NCBI GenBank assembly: GCA_025965475.1
Contig: JAOPWV010000079.1
Coordinates: forward strand, 1 to 53,747
Source: Frankiales bacterium
Lineage (GTDB): Bacteria > Actinomycetota > Actinomycetes > Mycobacteriales > SCTD01
Direction: 5' to 3'
DNA: 53,747 nucleotides
The notes below the pieces were generated by a model. That model had not been told where the DNA came from. It saw only the letters and a list, made by a program, of their open reading frames with translations, and ran no database searches. The translations under genes were made by a program, and so were the position numbers. Position 1 is the first letter of the stretch, and every line of letters begins with the position of its first letter. This document shows positions 7,864 through 14,754 of this stretch, piece after piece.

Positions 7864-8796
7864 GTGGCTTTCGCAGACCAGTTCTGGCAACTCACGGTTA
7901 CCGGGCTGGTGATCGGCTCGGTCTACGCCGTGATCGCCCTGGGCTACACGCTGGTGTACGGCGTGCTGCAACTCATCAACTTCGCGCACAGCGAGGTGTT
8001 CATGTTCGGGGCGTTCGGCGGCGTCTTCGCCACCCGGGCGCTGCTGCCCTCGGGCAACATCTCCGCGACCGAGTCCATCGGCCTGGTACTGCTCGGGCTG
8101 GGCATCGGCGCGCTGTGCGGCGGTCTCGCCGCCTTCGCCCTGGAACGCACCGCCTATCGGCCGCTACGAAGGCGGGGAGCCCCGCGGCTGGCCTACCTCA
8201 TCAGCGCCATCGGCGCCTCGCTGTTCGCCAGCAACCTGGCCGGGAAGGAGTTCGGGCGCGACTCGGTCAACATCCCCAAGGACCTGTTCGACTACAACAC
8301 CCAGGTGTTCTCGGTGTTCGGCGCGCGGGTCAGCAAGCAGGACCTCGTCGTGTTCGTCGTCGCGCTGGCCCTGCTGCTCCTGCTGGACCGGCTGGTGTCC
8401 GGTACCCGGCTCGGCCAGGGCATCCGCTCGGTGGCACAGGACAGCGACACGGCGAGCCTCATGGGCGTGAATGTCGAGCGCATCATCGTCATGACCTTCG
8501 TGCTGGGCGGCCTGCTCGCCGGCGCGGGCGGCTTCCTGTACGCCATGAAGTTCAACGCGTCGTTCACCATGGGGTTCATCCCCGGCGTCAAGGCCTTCAC
8601 CGCCGCCGTCCTTGGCGGCATCGGCAATGTGCGCGGGGCGGTACTCGGCGGCATCGTGCTCGGCCTGGTGGAGAACTACGGCCAGTTCTTCCTCGGCGCG
8701 CAGAACCTCGACGTCGTCGCGTTCCTCGTGCTGGTCCTGATTCTGCTGGTGCGTCCGAGCGGCCTGCTCGGCGAGCGACTGGGGAGGGCCGCATGA
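7864..8796 (+). CDS. livH: branched-chain amino-acid ABC permease LivH
   Basis: 310-residue inner-membrane permease of the LivH type with about eight hydrophobic segments. Family features include the opening VTGLVIGSVYAVIALGYTLV, GVLQLINFAHSEVFMFGA (the conserved N-FAHG/S motif), and the EAA-like loop MGVNVERIIVMTFVLGGLLA. Start GTG 7864 is preceded by AAAGGGAG at good spacing. Its stop overlaps the livM start in ATGA (8793-8796), so the two permease subunits are translationally coupled. Confidence 0.93.
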   Translation: MAFADQFWQLTVTGLVIGSVYAVIALGYTLVYGVLQLINFAHSEVFMFGAFGGVFATRALLPSGNISATESIGLVLLGLGIGALCGGLAAFALERTAYRPLRRRGAPRLAYLISAIGASLFASNLAGKEFGRDSVNIPKDLFDYNTQVFSVFGARVSKQDLVVFVVALALLLLLDRLVSGTRLGQGIRSVAQDSDTASLMGVNVERIIVMTFVLGGLLAGAGGFLYAMKFNASFTMGFIPGVKAFTAAVLGGIGNVRGAVLGGIVLGLVENYGQFFLGAQNLDVVAFLVLVLILLVRPSGLLGERLGRAA

Positions 8797-10118
8797 GGCT
8801 CAGCGTCCTGGAGACCAAGCGCCTCGCCGCCTGCCTCGGGCTCGGGCTGCTGCTGGCCGTGATCACCGGGCCGTCTGGCAGCCAGGACCATCCGTCCTCC
8901 GGCATCCGCGGCTCGTTGCTCGACGTGCGGGTGGTCGACTTCCTCCTGTTCGGGCTCGTCGTGTGGGCGCTCGCGTTCGGTCTACGGCGGGCGCGGCAGA
9001 CCGAGGCGGTCAGCGGGCCGACGGCGCAGTTGCGCCAGACCGTCCGCACGGCGCTCGACCGCCGCGGCGCCCGGCCCACGTCGTACCTGGCCATGCTGCT
9101 GGTGGCGATCCTCGTCCCGCTGGCGCTGGCCCCCGCGGCGCAGCTCTCGCTCTTCCTCGACATCGGCATCTACGCGCTGCTCGCGCTCGGGCTCAATGTC
9201 GTGGTCGGGTACGCCGGGCTGCTCGACCTCGGCTACATCGCCTTCTACGCGATCGGCGCGTACGTCACGGCGTACTTCACGTCGGCGAGCGCCCTGCCCA
9301 TCCACGCCCCGTTCCTGCTCAACCCGTTCTTCGTGTTCCCCGTCGCGGTCGCGGTCGCGGCGCTCGCCGGGATCATCCTGGGCGGCCCCACCCTGCGGCT
9401 GCGCGGTGACTACCTCGCGATCGTCACCCTCGGCTTCGGCGAGATCGTGCAGATCCTGGCGCGCAACAGCGACGGCGTCACCAACGGCTCGCGTGGCGCG
9501 TTCGGCGTCCCCGGGCTGTCGATGCACCTGGGCCCGCTGGAGTACGTGTTCCCGCGTACCAAGGCGTTGCCCTACTACTACCTTCTGCTGACGATCCTGG
9601 TGCTCGTGATGATCGCGTTCAGCCAGCTCGAGCGATCACGGGTCGGCCGTGCCCTGGCGGCCATCCGTGAGGACGAGGTGGCCGCTGAGGCCTCCGGCGT
9701 GCCGACCCTGCGCTACAAGCTGGTCGCCTTCGCCATCGGAGCCTCGACCTCCGGCTTCGCCGGCGTCCTGTTCGCCACCAAGCAGTTCTTCAACCCCGAG
9801 ACGTTCAGCCTGCAGGCCTCCATCCTCGTGCTGACGATCGTCATCTTCGGCGGGATGGGCTCGCTGTTCGGCGTCGTGCTCGGCGCCGTCGTGCTGCAGG
9901 GGCTCGCCTACGTGCTGCGCGACCCGATCCCGTTCATCGGCTTCCAGGTGGCGGACGCGGACCGGTTCATCTACTTCGGAGCGGTCATCATCATCATGAT
10001 GGTTTTCCGGCCGCAGGGGCTCGTCCCCTCGCGCCGGCGGTCCCGTGAGATCAAGCTGTCGGAGCAGGGTCTCGGCCACGCCGACGCCATCACCGGGGCC
10101 AGCGAGGTGAAGCCGTGA
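8793..10118 (+). CDS. livM: branched-chain amino-acid ABC permease LivM
   Basis: 441-residue second permease subunit. The core resembles LivM: LGLNVVVGYAGLLDLGYIAF, YLAIVTLGFGEIVQILARNS, and the EAA loop GRALAAIREDEVAAEASGV. It carries an N-terminal extension of about 110 residues with two extra hydrophobic segments ahead of the core, which is common in longer LivM forms. The frame is open far upstream, but the ATG at 8793 overlapping the livH stop is the obvious start. Its stop overlaps the livG start (GTGA, 10115-10118). Confidence 0.93.
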   Translation: MRLSVLETKRLAACLGLGLLLAVITGPSGSQDHPSSGIRGSLLDVRVVDFLLFGLVVWALAFGLRRARQTEAVSGPTAQLRQTVRTALDRRGARPTSYLAMLLVAILVPLALAPAAQLSLFLDIGIYALLALGLNVVVGYAGLLDLGYIAFYAIGAYVTAYFTSASALPIHAPFLLNPFFVFPVAVAVAALAGIILGGPTLRLRGDYLAIVTLGFGEIVQILARNSDGVTNGSRGAFGVPGLSMHLGPLEYVFPRTKALPYYYLLLTILVLVMIAFSQLERSRVGRALAAIREDEVAAEASGVPTLRYKLVAFAIGASTSGFAGVLFATKQFFNPETFSLQASILVLTIVIFGGMGSLFGVVLGAVVLQGLAYVLRDPIPFIGFQVADADRFIYFGAVIIIMMVFRPQGLVPSRRRSREIKLSEQGLGHADAITGASEVKP

Positions 10119-10927
10119 CCACCGCCGACGACAGCGTTCTCCAGGTCGAGAACGTGACCCTGCGGTTCGGCGGCCTGGTGTCGCTGAACGACGTGTCGAT
10201 GTCGGTCCCCCGCGGCGCGGTGAGCGCCGTCATCGGGCCGAACGGCGCCGGCAAGACGTCGCTGTTCAACTGCCTGACCGGCGCGTACAAGCCGCAGGAG
10301 GGCCAGGTCTGGTTCACCCCGGCCGGTGGCACGCGCAGCCAGCTGGTCGGCCGCACCCCGCACAAGATCACCCACCTCGGGGTGGCCCGCACCTTCCAGA
10401 ACATCCGGCTGTTCCCGGCCCTGACCGCCCTCGAGAACGTCCAGGTGGGCGTCGAGTCCCGGCAGAAGTCCGGCGCGATCTCGGCGATGCTCCATCTGCC
10501 GCGGTCCACACGCGACGACCGCGAGAGCGTCGCCGAGGCGGTCAGCCTGCTCGAGTTCGTCGGCCTGCCGCACCGGATCCACGAGGTGTCGGCAGCTCTC
10601 CCGTACGGCGACCAGCGCCGGCTGGAGATCGCCCGCGCCCTGGGCACGAAACCGTCCCTGCTGCTGCTGGACGAGCCGGCGGCCGGCACGAACCCGGCCG
10701 AGAAGCGGGACCTGGAGCGGCTGATCACCCGGATCGCCGACACGGGCGTGAGCGTCCTGCTCATCGAGCACGACATGCGCCTGGTGATGAGCGTCGCAAC
10801 GCAGGTGACCGTGCTCAACTTCGGTGAGGTCATCGCCCAGGGCCGCCCCGAGGAGGTCCAGCGCAACCCCGCGGTGGTCGAGGCCTACCTCGGTACCGCG
10901 ACAGACGACCAGGAGGCCAGCGCGTGA
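10115..10927 (+). CDS. livG: branched-chain amino-acid ABC ATP-binding protein LivG
   Basis: 270-residue ATPase. Walker A is GPNGAGKTS near residues 43-51; the LivG-specific VARTFQNIRLFP follows; the signature is PYGDQRRLEIARAL (variant of LSYGQQR); Walker B is LLLLDEPAAG, then the H-loop LIEHDM. With LivF it forms the cytoplasmic nucleotide-binding pair powering LivHM. The start is GTG in the 4-base overlap with livM, and its stop again overlaps livF. Confidence 0.94.
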   Translation: MTTADDSVLQVENVTLRFGGLVSLNDVSMSVPRGAVSAVIGPNGAGKTSLFNCLTGAYKPQEGQVWFTPAGGTRSQLVGRTPHKITHLGVARTFQNIRLFPALTALENVQVGVESRQKSGAISAMLHLPRSTRDDRESVAEAVSLLEFVGLPHRIHEVSAALPYGDQRRLEIARALGTKPSLLLLDEPAAGTNPAEKRDLERLITRIADTGVSVLLIEHDMRLVMSVATQVTVLNFGEVIAQGRPEEVQRNPAVVEAYLGTATDDQEASA

Positions 10928-11655
10928 GCCTGCTCGAACTCGACGACCTGGTCGTCCGGTACGGCGCGGTGGAGGCCCTCAAGGGCGTGTCCCTGACCGT
11001 CGAGGAGGGCGAGATCGTCACCCTGCTCGGGGCGAACGGCGCGGGCAAGACCACGACTCTGCGCACGATCAGCGGGCTGCTGCGTCCGTCCCGCGGCGCG
11101 ATCACCTTCGACGGCCAGCCGCTGAAGAACATCCCGGCGCACGAGGTGGCCGCGATGGGGCTGCGCCACGTCCCTGAGGGCCGGCGGGTCTTCCCGCAGA
11201 TGTCGATCGTCGAGAACCTCGAGATGGGCGCCTACCGCGACCGCAAGCACCTCAAGGTCGACATGGAGCGTGTCTTCGGGCTCTTCCCCCGGCTCGCGGA
11301 GCGGCAGAAGCAGGACGGCGGGACGCTGTCCGGCGGCGAGCAGCAGATGCTCGCCATCGGCCGCGCCCTGATGGGCCGGCCCAGGGTGCTGCTGCTCGAC
11401 GAGCCGTCCATGGGACTGGCGCCGCTCGTGGTCCAGACGATCTTCCAGATCATCGGCGAGATCAACGCGGACGGCGTGACCGTGCTGCTCGTGGAGCAGA
11501 ACGCCGCGCAGGCCCTGCGCCGGGCCTCCCGCGGCTACGTCCTCGAGACCGGCACCATCGCGATGCAGGGCGAGGCGTCCGCGCTGCTCCAGGACGACCG
11601 GATCCGGCAGGTCTACCTCGGTGAGAGCACCGGGGACGAGGCGCAGGCAGGCTGA
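10924..11655 (+). CDS. livF: branched-chain amino-acid ABC ATP-binding protein LivF
   Basis: 243-residue ATPase. Walker A is GANGAGKTT, then HVPEGRRVFPQMSIVENLEMG (the LivF hallmark), the signature LSGGEQQMLAIGRAL, Walker B LLLDEPSMGLAP, and VEQNAAQAL in the H-loop position, with Gln replacing His as is usual in LivF. It is the last gene of the operon. It starts at the GTGA overlap with livG and ends in a palindrome shared with the convergent pdtaR. Confidence 0.94.
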   Translation: MSLLELDDLVVRYGAVEALKGVSLTVEEGEIVTLLGANGAGKTTTLRTISGLLRPSRGAITFDGQPLKNIPAHEVAAMGLRHVPEGRRVFPQMSIVENLEMGAYRDRKHLKVDMERVFGLFPRLAERQKQDGGTLSGGEQQMLAIGRALMGRPRVLLLDEPSMGLAPLVVQTIFQIIGEINADGVTVLLVEQNAAQALRRASRGYVLETGTIAMQGEASALLQDDRIRQVYLGESTGDEAQAG

Positions 11656-11668
11656 GCCCGCGGGCTCA
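11653..11668. terminator. palindrome spanning two convergent stop codons
   Basis: TGAGCCCGCGGGCTCA is a perfect 16-bp palindrome. Its first three bases are the livF stop and its last three, read on the other strand, are the pdtaR stop. It could act as a compact bidirectional terminator, though no T-run is present. Confidence 0.4.
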
Positions 11669-12337
11669 GGCGTCCCCGCCGACGGAGGTGCCGCTGGTGG
11701 GCGTCTCCGTGGTGGGCGTCTCCGTGGTGGGCGTCTTTGTCGGGGGCGTCTCCGTGGTCGGCGACAGGACGCCGTCGACGATGTCCTGGGCGACACCGCG
11801 CATCGAACGGCGCTGATCCATGGCGGTCCGCTGGATCCAGCGGAAGGCGTCCGGCTCACTGAGCCCGTGCGCGCTCTGCAGGATGCCCTTCGCGCGGTCG
11901 ACCAGCTTGCGCATCTCGAGGCGGCCGGTCAGGTCGGCGACCTCCTTCTCCAGTGCGGTGAGCTCGGAGAACCGCGACACGGCCATCTCGATCGTCGGCA
12001 GCAGATCCTTCTTCTGGAACGGCTTCACCAGATAGGCCATCGCCCCGGCCTCGCGGGCCCGGGCGATGAAGTCGCGCTGGCTGAACGCGGTGAGGATGAC
12101 GACCGGCGCGATCCGCTCGCCGACGATCTGCTCCGCGGCCGAGATGCCGTCGAGCACCGGCATCTTCACGTCGAGGATCACCAGGTCCGGCCGCAGTTCG
12201 TGGGCCAGGCGTATGGCGGACGCACCGTCGCCGGCCTCACCGCAGACGTCGTAGCCCTCCTCCTCGAGCATCTCGCGCAGGTCGAGGCGGATCAGGGCCT
12301 CGTCCTCAGCGACGAGGACGCGGGTCGGAGTGGTCAT
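11666..12337 (-). CDS. pdtaR: ANTAR-domain response regulator, PdtaR-like
   Basis: 223-residue two-component regulator that acts on RNA. The receiver domain (about 5-120) has acidic pocket AEDE (10-13), phospho-acceptor Asp56 in LVILDVKMP, and Lys in LVKPFQKKD. The ANTAR domain (about 130-190) includes RKLVDRAKGILQSAHGLSE, an RNA-hairpin-binding fold that usually works by antitermination. It resembles Mycobacterium tuberculosis PdtaR (Rv1626). The C-terminus is an unusual Thr/Pro/Glu tail (TTETP repeats) encoded by a 15-bp tandem repeat. No sensor kinase is adjacent. The start ATG is preceded at six bases by TAAAGT, suggesting a leaderless mRNA. Confidence 0.9.
   Translation of the reverse strand: MTTPTRVLVAEDEALIRLDLREMLEEEGYDVCGEAGDGASAIRLAHELRPDLVILDVKMPVLDGISAAEQIVGERIAPVVILTAFSQRDFIARAREAGAMAYLVKPFQKKDLLPTIEMAVSRFSELTALEKEVADLTGRLEMRKLVDRAKGILQSAHGLSEPDAFRWIQRTAMDQRRSMRGVAQDIVDGVLSPTTETPPTKTPTTETPTTETPTSGTSVGGDA
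11692..11766 (-). repeat. 15-bp tandem repeat in pdtaR 3' end
   Basis: About five units of CCGTGGTGGGCGTCT (plus-strand view). Units at 11707-11721 and 11722-11736 are identical and the flanking ones differ by a few bases. The repeat is in frame and encodes the Thr-Thr-Glu-Thr-Pro tail. Confidence 0.85.
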
Positions 12338-12343
12338 CCGCTG

Positions 12344-12349
12344 ACTTTA
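12344..12349 (-). promoter_or_regulatory. -10 box TAAAGT, leaderless pdtaR
   Basis: TAAAGT lies six bases before the pdtaR ATG, matching TANNNT-N6-start as at polA, pyk, lgt and hisF. Confidence 0.45.
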
Positions 12350-12416
12350 CGGGGTCGACACGGCATCGCGATCACGCCTGCCCAGGGCCGCTCACCCCGT
12401 AGTCTCGACGGAAGCG

Positions 12417-12490
12417 GCCCCCGTCGCGCAACCGGCAGACGCACGGTGCTCAAACCACCGACAGTGTGGGTTCGAATCCCACCGGGGGCA
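12417..12490 (+). tRNA. tRNA-Leu(CAA), class-I shaped
   Basis: 74-nt cloverleaf. Acceptor GCCCCCG/CGGGGGC is 7 bp; the D-stem GCG/CGC has loop CAACCGGCAGA; the anticodon stem CGGTG/CACCG has loop CTCAAAC, giving anticodon CAA (12451-12453); the T-stem GTGGG/CCCAC has loop TTCGAAT; the discriminator is A. CCA is not encoded. The D-arm and A73 look leucine-like, and CAA reads UUG. The variable region is only ACAGT, whereas bacterial tRNA-Leu normally has a long class-II arm. It lies in the divergent gap between pdtaR and the CHAP gene. Confidence 0.88.
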
Positions 12491-12597
12491 CTTCGCACGT
12501 CCCCGGGTTGCGCGGGCTGTAACGCCGTCGGGTCCAAGCACGAAACGTGTGACATACCCCTCCCGGTTCCCCCCGAAGCCTGACTCGTCCGATTTCT

Positions 12598-12603
12598 TAT
12601 GAT
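12598..12603 (+). promoter_or_regulatory. candidate -10 TATGAT for the CHAP gene
   Basis: TATGAT in a short AT-rich patch (TTTCTTATGATTTGG) within GC-rich surroundings, about 50 bases before the CHAP start codon. No good -35 match is seen. Confidence 0.4.
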
Positions 12604-12652
12604 TTGGTGGGCCGGACCGGACAACGACTCCCGATCTCAGGAGACCCCCTTC

Positions 12653-13225
12653 GTGCACCCTGTTCGCCGCGTGTTCCTGACCACCGCCACCATGACCGTC
12701 GGCCTGACCGTCGGCCTGACCGTCGGCCTGACCGTCAGCCTGGCCGCCGCGATGACGCTCCCCGTCGCGACGCCCGCCTCCGCCGCGGTCGTCGACGCGT
12801 ACCCGTACCGCGCCGACACGACCAACAGCGCCGATGCCTGGGGCTTCACCAAGCGCCAGTGCGTCAGCTTCGTCGCCTGGCGGGAGGCCAAAGCGGGGCG
12901 CCCGATGAACAACGTCACGCAGCGCTGGGGCAGCGCGCTGACCTGGGACGACGCGGCGGCCCGGCTGGGCTACCCGATCAGCACCCGCCCGGTCGTCGGC
13001 GCCATCGCGCAGTGGAACGCCAACGAGGGCTCCGCCTGGTGGGCGAACGGCTCGAAGGTCGCCAACGGCCGCATAACGGCCGGTCCGGCCGGCCACGTCG
13101 CCTGGGTCCGCAGTGTCAACCCGGACGGCTCGGTCGTCGTCGAGCAGTACAACATGGGCGGCAACCGCGCCTACTCGGTGATGCGGGTCAAGGCCCCGCG
13201 GTACGTGTACTACAAGGTCCGCTAG
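12653..13225 (+). CDS. secreted CHAP-domain protein (putative peptidoglycan hydrolase)
   Basis: 190-residue exported protein. The signal peptide runs from GTG 12653 (AGGAG upstream) through a hydrophobic core made of TVGL repeats to a likely signal-peptidase I site after TPASA. The mature part is a CHAP domain with catalytic Cys70 in KRQCVSFVAWR and His148 in PAGHVAWVR, followed by SVVVEQYN. CHAP enzymes are amidases or endopeptidases that cut peptidoglycan cross-bridges; no wall-binding domain is present. The stop codon overlaps that of pyk (CTAG, 13222-13225). Upstream I looked for a c-di-AMP riboswitch, common before such genes, and saw none. Confidence 0.87.
   Translation: MHPVRRVFLTTATMTVGLTVGLTVGLTVSLAAAMTLPVATPASAAVVDAYPYRADTTNSADAWGFTKRQCVSFVAWREAKAGRPMNNVTQRWGSALTWDDAAARLGYPISTRPVVGAIAQWNANEGSAWWANGSKVANGRITAGPAGHVAWVRSVNPDGSVVVEQYNMGGNRAYSVMRVKAPRYVYYKVR
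12695..12742 (+). repeat. 12-bp tandem repeat inside a signal peptide
   Basis: Four copies of ACCGTCGGCCTG, the last with one change (ACCGTCAGCCTG). They encode TVGL three times and TVSL once, and build most of the hydrophobic core of the CHAP protein signal peptide. Confidence 0.9.
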
Positions 13226-14727
13226 CGCTCACGCACGATCGGCGGCGCCGGCGGTTCCGGCGACTTCTCGGCTCCGGCACCGTCCACGGTGTCGGGGTCG
13301 ACCTTGTCCGGCGCGACCCAGCCGCCGAGCCGGTGCACCCGCATCGCGTTGGTCGCCCCGACGGTCGACGGCGGGGAGCCCGCGACGATCGTGATGAGCT
13401 CGCCGGGCTGCATACGGCCGAGGCTCAGCATCGCGTGGTCGACCTGCCGGACCATGTCGTCGGTGTGGGTGACCGCAGGCACCAGGAAGGTCTCCACGCC
13501 CCAGGTCAGAGCGAGCTGGCTGCGGACGTCCGCAACCGGCGTGAAGGCCAGCAGCGGGATCGGCGAGCGGTGCTCGGCGAGCATCCGGGCGGTGTCGCCG
13601 GACTGGGTGAACGCGACCAGCGCTGACGCACCGACCCGGCCGCCCACCTCGGCGGCGGCGGCCGCGATCGCGGCGCTGACCTTGCTCGGCGGCCGCTCCA
13701 CCCGCGGCACCTTCGCGAGCTCCTCCTCGGCGGCGACGATGATCCGGGCCATCGTGGCCACTGCCTCGACGGGGAACTTCCCGACGCTGGTCTCGCCGGA
13801 CAGCATCACGGCGTCGGCCCCGTCAAGTACGGCGTTGGCCACGTCGCTGGCCTCGGCCCGGGTCGGGCGGCTGGCCCCGATCATGGACTCGAGCATCTGG
13901 GTGGCCACGATCACCGGCTTGGCCTGCTCACGGGCCGCTTGGACTGCGCGCTTCTGGACCAGCGGCACCCGCTCGAGCGGCATCTCCACGCCGAGGTCGC
14001 CGCGGGCGACCATGATGCCGTCGAAGGTCTCCACGATGGCCTCGAGGTTGTCCACGGCCTGCGGCTTCTCGATCTTCGCGAGCACCGGCACGCGCACACC
14101 CATGTCGTCCATGATCTTCAGTACGTCGTTCATGTCGTCCGGAGAGCGGACGAACGACAGCGCGACCATGTCGACCCGCAGCCCGAGGGCGAACCGCAGG
14201 TCCTCGATGTCCTTCTCCGAGAGAGCCGGCACGCTCACGCCGACCCCGGGAAGGGACAGGCCCTTGTTGTTGGAGACCGGGCCACCCTCGGTGACGAGCA
14301 GGCGGACGTCCGGGCCGTCCACGTCGAGCACCTTCAGCGCGACGCGGCCGTCGTCGACGAGCAGGCGGTCCCCCGGGGAAACGTCCCCGGCGAGGCCGGC
14401 GTACGTCGTGGACACCCGGTCGTGCGAGCCCTCGACCAGATCGGTCGTGATCGTCACGGTCTCGCCGGTGAGCCAGGACACCGGGCCGCCGACGAACGTC
14501 CCGAGCCGGATCTTCGGGCCCTGGAGGTCTGCGAGCACGCCGACCCCGCGACCGGACTCGTCGGAGGCCTGCCGGACCCAGGTGTAGGCCTCGCGGTGCT
14601 GCTCGTGCGCTCCGTGCGAGAAGTTCAGCCGGGCGACGTCCATCCCCGCGTAGACGAGGGCGCGGACGCCCTCGTACGAATGGGTCGCAGGACCCAGGGT
14701 GCAGACGATCTTCGCGCGACGCTTCAC
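13222..14727 (-). CDS. pyk: pyruvate kinase
   Basis: 501-residue glycolytic enzyme converting phosphoenolpyruvate and ADP to pyruvate and ATP. It opens MKRRAKIVCTLGPAT, then ARLNFSHG, the B domain, KIEKPQAVDNLEAI, the active-site block IMVARGDLGVEMP, ATQMLESM, and MLSGETSVGKFPVEAV. The C-terminal allosteric domain ends with a Pro-rich tail. The start is GTG 14727, with TAGTCT six bases upstream (leaderless). Its gene overlaps the convergent CHAP gene by four bases at the stop codons. Confidence 0.96.
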   Translation of the reverse strand: MKRRAKIVCTLGPATHSYEGVRALVYAGMDVARLNFSHGAHEQHREAYTWVRQASDESGRGVGVLADLQGPKIRLGTFVGGPVSWLTGETVTITTDLVEGSHDRVSTTYAGLAGDVSPGDRLLVDDGRVALKVLDVDGPDVRLLVTEGGPVSNNKGLSLPGVGVSVPALSEKDIEDLRFALGLRVDMVALSFVRSPDDMNDVLKIMDDMGVRVPVLAKIEKPQAVDNLEAIVETFDGIMVARGDLGVEMPLERVPLVQKRAVQAAREQAKPVIVATQMLESMIGASRPTRAEASDVANAVLDGADAVMLSGETSVGKFPVEAVATMARIIVAAEEELAKVPRVERPPSKVSAAIAAAAAEVGGRVGASALVAFTQSGDTARMLAEHRSPIPLLAFTPVADVRSQLALTWGVETFLVPAVTHTDDMVRQVDHAMLSLGRMQPGELITIVAGSPPSTVGATNAMRVHRLGGWVAPDKVDPDTVDGAGAEKSPEPPAPPIVRER

Positions 14728-14733
14728 CTGTTC

Positions 14734-14739
14734 AGACTA
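14734..14739 (-). promoter_or_regulatory. -10 box TAGTCT, leaderless pyk
   Basis: TAGTCT lies six bases before the pyk GTG, giving a probable transcript with no leader. It falls in the 27-bp gap after gltD. Confidence 0.45.
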
Positions 14740-14754
14740 GGCGTCCGACCCGGC

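Noticed and set aside
12491-12652. c-di-AMP (ydaO-type) riboswitch before the CHAP gene
   Set aside because: Such switches often precede wall hydrolase genes, but I could not find the conserved blocks in these 162 bases.
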